A stretch of DNA of 64,000 nucleotides, from positions 62,001 through 126,000 of the forward strand of contig NZ_CP104285.1 in NCBI RefSeq assembly GCF_025244905.1, written 5' to 3'. Position 1 is the first letter of the stretch, and the number at the start of each line of letters is the position of its first letter. Under the pieces are notes generated by a model that did not search any database, had not been told where the DNA came from, and saw nothing but the letters and a program-made list of their open reading frames with translations. This document shows, in pieces, positions 58,076 through 64,000 of this stretch. This DNA comes from Enterobacter mori (lineage in GTDB: Bacteria; Pseudomonadota; Gammaproteobacteria; Enterobacterales; Enterobacteriaceae). The position numbers and the translations under genes were made by a program.

Positions 58076-58971
58076 AATGCCTCAATAACCCTTTTTTTAT
58101 AGCTGAAGCGAACATCGCTGGATAAGAAAAATGATAAAGAATAAAGTGCTTTTACCCGCGATTTGACGAGACTCAGCTGCTGGTCTGTAAGATAGTGCCG
58201 ATGGTTACTGTAGATATCAAACCAGTGACAATTAATCAGATTTTTAAACGCTTGCGGAAACGTTTTTTCCATCTTGAATGTACATTCAACCAGTGTCGTG
58301 ATTTTACTGGCGTCGAGACGACTCGATAAACTTTCGCTACGTTTGATGTAATAGTAATGGCCCTGGCGTTGATAGCAGATTTTTTCTGCCTGCATGAGCA
58401 TGGCAGGAAATACCGCAAAGTCTTCGTAACAGACCATCGATGGAATGGGATTGTTCTCGTACAACTTTCGGTGAATAAATTGACCGATGAGATGTGCCTG
58501 AAACTCTTTATGCTGCAAGAAGCGCTTTATCGCGTCTCTCTGTGATAAAGAGACGGGCGTAAAGCCCTGCCAGAATGCGGTGATTTTCCTGATATCACGA
58601 ATTTCCAGCAAGCGCGTCAGTAGCATATCTGGACGCTGTGCTTTCAAAAATGCTACCGCATCCCTAAGGCTGCCAGGCTTCAACCGATCGTCGCTATCCA
58701 GCATCGTAATATAATCGCCTGATGCCAGAGAAACTGCACTGTTTCGAACATGACCGACGTTACGGTACTCAACGTACCGGGATTGCGCGTGTGGGAACGC
58801 AGGCAACCATTTCTCGATAATATCCTGGGTGGCATCAACGGAACTGTCATTAAAGATAATGACCTCAACTGCATCGCCCGCATTATCAATCGCGGCGTGC
58901 AGGCTTTCTAACGTAGTATTAAGCGTATCTTCGGCGTTATGCGCGGCAATAATGACGCTAAGAAAAGCCAT
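58063..58971 (-). CDS. GT2 glycosyltransferase in the LPS core locus
   Basis: A 302-residue GT-A enzyme. It begins MAFLSVIIAAHNAEDTLNTTLESL; the nucleotide-binding EVIIFNDSSVDATQDIIEKW lies near residue 37 and the metal-binding D-x-D region ITMLDSDDRLKPGSL near 90. The C-terminal part (GHYYYIKRSESLSSR) is typical of outer-core or O-antigen transferases. It probably adds an outer-core sugar. It overlaps waaL by 13 bases and ends a run starting at hldD. Confidence 0.82.
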   Translation of the reverse strand: MAFLSVIIAAHNAEDTLNTTLESLHAAIDNAGDAVEVIIFNDSSVDATQDIIEKWLPAFPHAQSRYVEYRNVGHVRNSAVSLASGDYITMLDSDDRLKPGSLRDAVAFLKAQRPDMLLTRLLEIRDIRKITAFWQGFTPVSLSQRDAIKRFLQHKEFQAHLIGQFIHRKLYENNPIPSMVCYEDFAVFPAMLMQAEKICYQRQGHYYYIKRSESLSSRLDASKITTLVECTFKMEKTFPQAFKNLINCHWFDIYSNHRHYLTDQQLSLVKSRVKALYSLSFFLSSDVRFSYKKRVIEALWKK

Positions 58972-58976
58972 AGAAA

Positions 58977-60086
58977 TTAGTTTCCTTGAGCATCAATAGC
59001 ATATGTGGTTGCGTTAACGTTAGGTAACTCGCAGATAAAATGTTTAAGCTCGCGCAGCGCGTCTTCTGTTACCGCGAATAACGCTTCGCGTTCTTGTGAA
59101 AAATAATAACGTGTTTCAAACACATAAGAACAAATGTTGTCGTCATTACCAATCAACAACACATTGCCCAGCGGACGCTGTTCATGGTGACAGCATGGTC
59201 CAAACAGCAACACCACCGGCACACCTACCGCGTCGGCAATATATACGTTCCCCGAATCCGATGCGATATAACAATCCATCTTTGAAATCGCCCAGGGAAG
59301 CTCTTCAAGGGAGATTTGCCCGATGAGGTTGGTGAAATTGGGCATTTCACCATAGGCACGGGTGATGTCATCCATCCACGGCTGCTCATTTGGCGCACCA
59401 AATACATAAAACTCGCAGGGCAGGTCAGCGAGATGCTCAACAATTCGTTTCCAGATAATGGGCGGAACGGTTTTCGCTTTATTCCCGGCGGCGATACTGA
59501 TGCCGATGCGGATAACGCCGGGTTTATCAAGGATTTCCGGCCAGGTCTGGGGCTTAAAAAGCGGCTTTGTAGCGTGCTTTGGGGAGTCTTGCCACGTTAG
59601 CGAGCGGTCTGCCAGCTTCAGATAGTTTGCGACCGACAACGTTTGTTTACCATGCTCAACGGTACCGTCAGCCGTGGTATAGAAAATGCCGTGATACCAT
59701 CTGCGCGTATAAGTGCTTAAAAATTGTTTGTTTTTTGCATTACAGACGGAGGCGAAAAAGAGGTTCACGCTGTTGGGTTGCAGAAGATACACGTTGTCAT
59801 AGCGATTCATGATCCTGCAGGCAAAGCAGAGCTTGCGCCACAGATTGCGCTTATGCTGCTCGATAAAATAAATCTGCTCGATAGTGTCATCATGCTTCGC
59901 CAGCGCACCCACGCTGCGACTGATAAGCACATCGCTTTTTTGCAGGTACGCCAGGAGGGGCGTAGCATTAACAAAGTCACCGATTTTGGCTGTTTGAATG
60001 ACAAGGTTTTTACCTGTGTCTTTGCGAAACAGCTTCCGGATGAGCTTCACCGGAAAGAGTAAAATCAGCAGAAATACATAACTCAT
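58977..60086 (-). CDS. GT9 glycosyltransferase (heptosyltransferase-like) with N-terminal anchor
   Basis: A 369-residue protein. The first 20 residues (MSYVFLLILLFPVKLIRKLF) are a hydrophobic stretch followed by a basic cluster, probably a membrane anchor, which is unusual for this family. The GT9 fold follows: NLVIQTAKIGDFVNATPLLAYLQ near residue 28 and the donor domain VIRIGISIAAGNKAKTVPP near 195, then YIASDSGNVYIADAVGVPVVLLFGP near 285. Its gene lies between waaC and a GT2 gene; it may transfer a heptose or another sugar to the core. The precise role is unknown. Confidence 0.82.
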   Translation of the reverse strand: MSYVFLLILLFPVKLIRKLFRKDTGKNLVIQTAKIGDFVNATPLLAYLQKSDVLISRSVGALAKHDDTIEQIYFIEQHKRNLWRKLCFACRIMNRYDNVYLLQPNSVNLFFASVCNAKNKQFLSTYTRRWYHGIFYTTADGTVEHGKQTLSVANYLKLADRSLTWQDSPKHATKPLFKPQTWPEILDKPGVIRIGISIAAGNKAKTVPPIIWKRIVEHLADLPCEFYVFGAPNEQPWMDDITRAYGEMPNFTNLIGQISLEELPWAISKMDCYIASDSGNVYIADAVGVPVVLLFGPCCHHEQRPLGNVLLIGNDDNICSYVFETRYYFSQEREALFAVTEDALRELKHFICELPNVNATTYAIDAQGN

Positions 60087-60089
60087 GGG

Positions 60090-61073
60090 TTAAATATCCC
60101 TGTTGGAAAGCCAGTGGCTGCCCTGTAAAAATGAAAAAATCGCATCTGCGCTAATATCCTTTGTTTGCTGAGTCGGGCTGACCATCTGATGCTGGTTTTT
60201 ACCGTAACCCCCAATCAAACCCGGATCGGTCGGGCCAAAAATCGTCATATTTGGACGATCCAGCGCAGCGGTTAAATGGCTTAATCCCGTATCAACGGAA
60301 ACGACAGCATTTGCTCCCGCTAACTGCCCTGCAACCTGTGCCAGCGTGAGTTTAGGCAAAACCTCAACATGCGAAAATCCTGCGGCCAGACGCTCCGCCC
60401 GCTGTCGTTCATGTTCAGCGCCCCACGGGAGTTTAATATGGATACCGCAAGGTTGCATTAGTTCAATCAGCCTTCGCCAGTGCGTTTCCGGCCAGTGCTT
60501 ATCGTCGCGCGTTGTGGCATGCAGGAAGACAAGATAAGGCTGAGCGTAGGGGTCTGTATTGCGCAAAAAATGCTGCGCAATGGCGTAATCGCCCTGAGTG
60601 TCGGGTTTCGCATAGCCGAGGCTTTTCGCGAACAGCTCCCGGGTGCGTTCGACGGCGTGCTGCTGTTTTGCGATGTGGTGGCGTCGGTTATAGAACAGGC
60701 TCGCCAGCGGTTCGCGGGCGGTGTGCCAGTCCATACCGTGCTTTACGCCGTGTGCCAGACGCGTCACCAGCGCGGCGCTTTTGACCAGTCCCTGCGCGTC
60801 GATGATGGCATCGTAACGCTGAGCCTGCACCGCATCGCGAAAGGCTTTGCGCTCGGCTTTAATGGGGGCGGAGAACCACGCTTTGCGCCAGCGGCGAATC
60901 GCCACCGGGATCACGCGATCAACCGCTTCATGCCAGGTGGGGATCTGCGCGAAGCCTTCTTCCACCACCCAGTCGAAACGAATGCCGGGAATGGCCCGCA
61001 TGGCGTCCGTCAGCGATGGCAGCGTATGCAGAACATCACCCATTGAAGACGTTTTAACGATCAATACCCGCAT
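60090..61073 (-). CDS. waaC: WaaC (RfaC), LPS heptosyltransferase I
   Basis: A 327-residue GT9 enzyme. It opens MRVLIVKTSSMGDVLHTLPSLTDA, with the conserved catalytic Asp of SMGDVLHTLP. The donor site is VSVDTGLSHLTAALDRPNMTIFGPTDPGLIGGYG. It adds the first heptose to Kdo of the inner core. It follows waaF by three bases and precedes the GT9 gene by three. Confidence 0.97.
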   Translation of the reverse strand: MRVLIVKTSSMGDVLHTLPSLTDAMRAIPGIRFDWVVEEGFAQIPTWHEAVDRVIPVAIRRWRKAWFSAPIKAERKAFRDAVQAQRYDAIIDAQGLVKSAALVTRLAHGVKHGMDWHTAREPLASLFYNRRHHIAKQQHAVERTRELFAKSLGYAKPDTQGDYAIAQHFLRNTDPYAQPYLVFLHATTRDDKHWPETHWRRLIELMQPCGIHIKLPWGAEHERQRAERLAAGFSHVEVLPKLTLAQVAGQLAGANAVVSVDTGLSHLTAALDRPNMTIFGPTDPGLIGGYGKNQHQMVSPTQQTKDISADAIFSFLQGSHWLSNRDI

Positions 61074-61076
61074 TCG

Positions 61077-62123
61077 TTATCCTTCTTCGCTCAACAGCAG
61101 TGCGTTGAGTTCTTCAAGGACGCGCTCTGGCGTAATGTCGATCAGGCTCTGATGATAACCCTCAGCAGCATCACCTTTACGCACCTTGTGGTAGCCGGTG
61201 ATGAGTCGAATGACGCGCGCTTTATGCGACAGCGGCGGCGTGAAGTCTGGGCTGCTTGGGCCATACAGCGCCACCAGAGGGCGGTCCAGCGCGGCGGCCA
61301 CGTGCATCAGGCCAGAGTCGTTGCTGACCACGGCCTTACAGGCGGCGATCAAAATAACCGCCTGCTCAAGCTGCGTTTCACCCGCCAGATTGCGGCACCA
61401 GGCCTGCTGCTCGTTGCTCAGCGTGGCGAGAATTTCGTTACCCGCCTCGTGATCTTTCGCCGAGCCAAACAGCACAATCTGATAGCCTTCGTCGATCAGC
61501 TGTTTCGCCAGTTCGGCGTAGTGATAGTGCGGCCAGCGTTTCGCCGGACCGAACTCTGCACCAGGGCAGAAGCCGATCATTGGCCGTTCAGAGGAAATGC
61601 CAAACGCATTGCAGGTTTGAGATTTTTCACCCTCGTGGACCTGCAGCTGCGGCCACAGCAGCGGCTGCGGCAAATCTTTCGCGCTGCGCATTACGCCTTT
61701 GTCGTAAGCCAGCGCCACGTAGCGCTCCACCATCAGCGGCCAGGCCTCTTTATCCAGCACCCGCGCGTCGTTCAGCAGGCCATAGCGCATTTCACCGCGC
61801 CAGCCGGTACGGTGCGGGATGCCCGCAAAGAAAGGCACGAGGGCGGATTTAAAGGAGTTTGGCAGCACGTACGCGCGATCATAGCGCTTCTCTCGAAGGC
61901 TGTGGCCGAGCTTGCGGCGTTCACCGATTTCCAGCGCCCCGTGGCCGAGCGGCATCGGGATCGCCTCGTTCACTTCCGGCATACGCGACAACAGTGGACG
62001 GCACCATGCGGGTGCCATCACGTCGATTATCGCCTGGGGATAACGCGCCTTGAGCGTGCGATAGAGACTTTGCGACATCATCATGTCGCCCACCCATGAC
62101 GGGCCGATCACCAGAATCTTCAT
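61077..62123 (-). CDS. waaF: WaaF (RfaF), LPS heptosyltransferase II
   Basis: A 348-residue GT9 enzyme, same length as E. coli WaaF. It starts MKILVIGPSWVGDMMMSQSLYR. The donor region shows GFCPGAEFGPAKRWPHYHYAELA near 180 and VSNDSGLMHVAAALDRPLVALYGPSSP near 260. It adds the second heptose. It is two bases after hldD in the same operon. Confidence 0.97.
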   Translation of the reverse strand: MKILVIGPSWVGDMMMSQSLYRTLKARYPQAIIDVMAPAWCRPLLSRMPEVNEAIPMPLGHGALEIGERRKLGHSLREKRYDRAYVLPNSFKSALVPFFAGIPHRTGWRGEMRYGLLNDARVLDKEAWPLMVERYVALAYDKGVMRSAKDLPQPLLWPQLQVHEGEKSQTCNAFGISSERPMIGFCPGAEFGPAKRWPHYHYAELAKQLIDEGYQIVLFGSAKDHEAGNEILATLSNEQQAWCRNLAGETQLEQAVILIAACKAVVSNDSGLMHVAAALDRPLVALYGPSSPDFTPPLSHKARVIRLITGYHKVRKGDAAEGYHQSLIDITPERVLEELNALLLSEEG

Positions 62124-62125
62124 AC

Positions 62126-63058
62126 TTATGCGTCGCGGTTCAGCCAGGCCATATATTCCGTTACGCCTTCGGCAACGGTCTTGAACGGCTTGTCGTAGCC
62201 TGCAGCGCGCAGGTTGGTCAGGTCCGCCTGGGTGAACGCCTGATAACGGCCTTTCAGCTTATCCGGGAACGGAATGTACTCAATGCTGCCTTTCTTGTGG
62301 TACGCCAGCGTCGCGTCTGCCACCGCCTGGAAGGATTCCGCGCGGCCAGTGCCCAGGTTGAAGATACCGGACACACCGTTTTCCCAGAACCACAGGTTTA
62401 CGGCTGCAACGTCGCCTACATAGACGAAGTCACGTTTGAAGCCGTCGCTGCCTTCAAACAGTTTTGGACTTTCGCCGTTATTCAGCTGGGTGTTCAGGTG
62501 GAACGCCACGCTCGCCATGCTGCCTTTGTGGCCTTCTCGCGGCCCGTAAACGTTGAAGTAGCGGAAGCCGACGATCTGCGAGTTTGCTTCTGGCAGAACC
62601 TGACGCACGTATTCGTCGAACAGGAACTTGGAGTAACCGTAGACGTTCAGCGGCTGCTCGTACTCGCGCGATTCGATGAAGTCAGAGGTGCGGCCGCCGT
62701 AGGTTGCCGCGGAAGAGGCATACAGGAACGGAATTTCACGCTCCAGGCAGTAGTGCAGGATCTCTTTGGAGTACTGATAGTTGTTGTCCATCATGTACTT
62801 GCCGTCCCACTCGGTGGTCGAAGAACACGCACCTTCGTGGAAGATGGCTTCGATCTCGCCGAACTCTTCACCCGCCATAATCTGGATAAGGAAGTCTTCT
62901 TTATCCATGTAGTCAGCGATGTTCAGATCCACCAGGTTTACAAACTTGGTGCCGTCTTTCAGGTTGTCCACCACCAGGATGTCGGTGATGCCTTTGTCAT
63001 TGAGGGCCTTAACAATATTGCTGCCGATAAAGCCCGCGCCGCCGGTAACGATGATCAT
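62126..63058 (-). CDS. hldD: HldD (RfaD), ADP-L-glycero-D-manno-heptose 6-epimerase
   Basis: A 310-residue short-chain dehydrogenase-type enzyme. The NAD(P)-binding motif is [13 protein letters not shown] at residues 4-16, and the catalytic Tyr/Lys pair is in [12 protein letters not shown] near 140. It supplies the heptose donor for WaaC, WaaF and WaaQ. It heads the hldD-waaF-waaC run and is divergent from kbl; 63059-63273 contains their promoters and no gene I can see. Confidence 0.97.
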   Translation of the reverse strand: MIIVTGGAGFIGSNIVKALNDKGITDILVVDNLKDGTKFVNLVDLNIADYMDKEDFLIQIMAGEEFGEIEAIFHEGACSSTTEWDGKYMMDNNYQYSKEILHYCLEREIPFLYASSAATYGGRTSDFIESREYEQPLNVYGYSKFLFDEYVRQVLPEANSQIVGFRYFNVYGPREGHKGSMASVAFHLNTQLNNGESPKLFEGSDGFKRDFVYVGDVAAVNLWFWENGVSGIFNLGTGRAESFQAVADATLAYHKKGSIEYIPFPDKLKGRYQAFTQADLTNLRAAGYDKPFKTVAEGVTEYMAWLNRDA

Positions 63059-63273
63059 AACTGTAACCTTTGAAGTGTGGAGCCCGGGGACAATCCCGGA
63101 CGCTAATATTCATATCATATCATTAGTATGGCGACCCTTCAGCCATTCACCGATATGCAGCAGGGTTACACGTGATTTATGCTGCAAAAACGAGAAGAGA
63201 TACTGCGTCATCTCGTCATGAACTATAGGTTTGGGTAATATGTGCCGAAATTTGCCGAGTCTGGAGAATTGCA

Positions 63274-64000
63274 ATGCGTGGTGATTTTTACAAACAGTTA
63301 AACAGCGACCTCGACACCGCACGTGCGGAAGGGTTGTTCAAGGAAGAGCGTATTATCACGTCTGCTCAGCAGGCGGACATCACCGTTGCCGACGGCAGCC
63401 ATGTGATCAACTTTTGTGCGAACAACTACCTGGGTCTTGCGAATCACCCTGAGCTGATTGCCGCTGCAAAAAACGGCATGGACACCCACGGTTTCGGCAT
63501 GGCCTCCGTACGCTTTATCTGCGGTACGCAGGACAGCCACAAGCAGCTTGAGCAAAAGCTGGCGAGCTTCCTCGGAATGGAAGACGCGATTCTGTACTCC
63601 TCCTGCTTCGACGCTAACGGCGGTCTGTTTGAGACCCTGCTTGGCGCAGAAGATGCGATTATCTCCGACGCCCTGAACCACGCCTCTATCATCGACGGCG
63701 TACGCCTGTGTAAAGCGAAGCGTTTCCGCTACGCCAACAACGACATGGTTGAGCTGGAAGCGCGCCTGAAAGAGGCCCGTGAAGCGGGCGCTCGCCATGT
63801 GCTGATCGCCACCGACGGCGTATTCTCCATGGACGGCGTGATCGCCAACCTGAAGGGCGTGTGCGACCTGGCGGATAAATACGACGCGCTGGTGATGGTT
63901 GATGACTCTCACGCGGTCGGCTTTGTCGGCGAAAACGGCCGCGGTTCCCACGAATACTGCGACGTGATGGGCCGCGTGGACATCATCACCGGCACGCTGG
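63274..64000 (+). CDS. kbl: Kbl, 2-amino-3-ketobutyrate CoA ligase (C-terminus outside the window)
   Basis: ATG 63274, preceded by GGAGAA, opens a frame that runs to the right edge (242 codons). The start [20 protein letters not shown] and [16 protein letters not shown] match Kbl, a PLP-dependent alpha-oxoamine synthase. It splits 2-amino-3-ketobutyrate with CoA into glycine and acetyl-CoA, the second step of threonine breakdown. [14 protein letters not shown] holds the PLP-contacting Asp and His. The window ends at ITGTL, about two residues before the expected Schiff-base Lys. tdh usually follows. Confidence 0.96.
   Translation, partial: MRGDFYKQLNSDLDTARAEGLFKEERIITSAQQADITVADGSHVINFCANNYLGLANHPELIAAAKNGMDTHGFGMASVRFICGTQDSHKQLEQKLASFLGMEDAILYSSCFDANGGLFETLLGAEDAIISDALNHASIIDGVRLCKAKRFRYANNDMVELEARLKEAREAGARHVLIATDGVFSMDGVIANLKGVCDLADKYDALVMVDDSHAVGFVGENGRGSHEYCDVMGRVDIITGTL

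Noticed and set aside
61152..62099. Long open frame antisense to waaF (315 codons)
   Set aside because: It is fully covered by waaF on the other strand, and its composition is that of a shadow frame.

Overview
The window is chromosomal DNA of a gamma-proteobacterium in the Enterobacteriaceae, most likely the genus Enterobacter. Three things point there. The housekeeping order selC-yicJ-yicI-yicH-xanP-gltS-recG-trmH-spoT-rpoZ-gmk-ligB-yicG-yicC-rph-pyrE-slmA-dut-coaBC-radC-rpmB-rpmG-mutM-coaD runs into an LPS core locus and then hldD-kbl. The core locus uses Klebsiella/Enterobacter genes (wabG, wabH, wabN, waaE) instead of the E. coli waaGPSBOJ set. An EefABC-like RND efflux operon lies at the left end. 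The genus is inferred from gene content and order, without a database search.

Layout. (1) 1-10.1 kb is a drug-efflux and regulator zone: an eefABC-like operon followed by a Bcr/CflA-type MFS gene cut by the window edge, its TetR-type neighbour, a GNAT enzyme, and a second TetR gene divergent from a 14-helix MFS pump. (2) 10.2-19.6 kb holds assorted accessory chromosomal genes: vapBC, nlpA, a metallo-beta-lactamase-fold hydrolase, a GlxA-type AraC regulator, an orphan AAA ATPase, a TudS-DUF1722 protein, hydroxyisourate hydrolase, an MlrA-like regulator, blc, a methyltransferase-like protein and a YjaB-like acetyltransferase. (3) 19.6-24.2 kb is a mosaic island lying at the 3' side of selC (tRNA-Sec). 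It contains a polymorphic-toxin tail with a putative immunity gene, rhuM, symE with a probable antisense symR, a YlcI/YnfO-like prophage gene, and a very AT-rich trio (ASCH-domain protein, unknown membrane-tailed protein, GNAT). The trio is the best candidate for an undescribed system. (4) 24.3-49.3 kb is conserved core: alpha-xyloside use, purine and glutamate transport, DNA repair (recG, ligB, radC, mutM), ppGpp control (spoT), nucleotide synthesis (gmk, pyrE, dut), CoA synthesis (coaBC, coaD), ribosomal proteins and nucleoid occlusion (slmA). (5) 49.3-63.1 kb is the LPS inner- and outer-core locus: waaQ-wabG-wabH-GT2-waaA-waaE-coaD on one side of the oppositely oriented wabN, and hldD-waaF-waaC-GT9-GT2-waaL on the other. 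(6) kbl enters at the right edge.

How genes work together. HldD supplies ADP-L-glycero-D-manno-heptose. WaaA adds Kdo to lipid A, WaaC, WaaF and WaaQ add heptoses, and WabG, WabH, WaaE and WabN build a galacturonate/glucosamine-type core. WaaL then joins O antigen to it. YicJ and YicI import and hydrolyse alpha-xylosides. NlpA, Blc and EefA/EefC are lipoproteins. REP-type palindromes sit between several gene ends. I found no integrase, insertion sequence, CRISPR array or rRNA.
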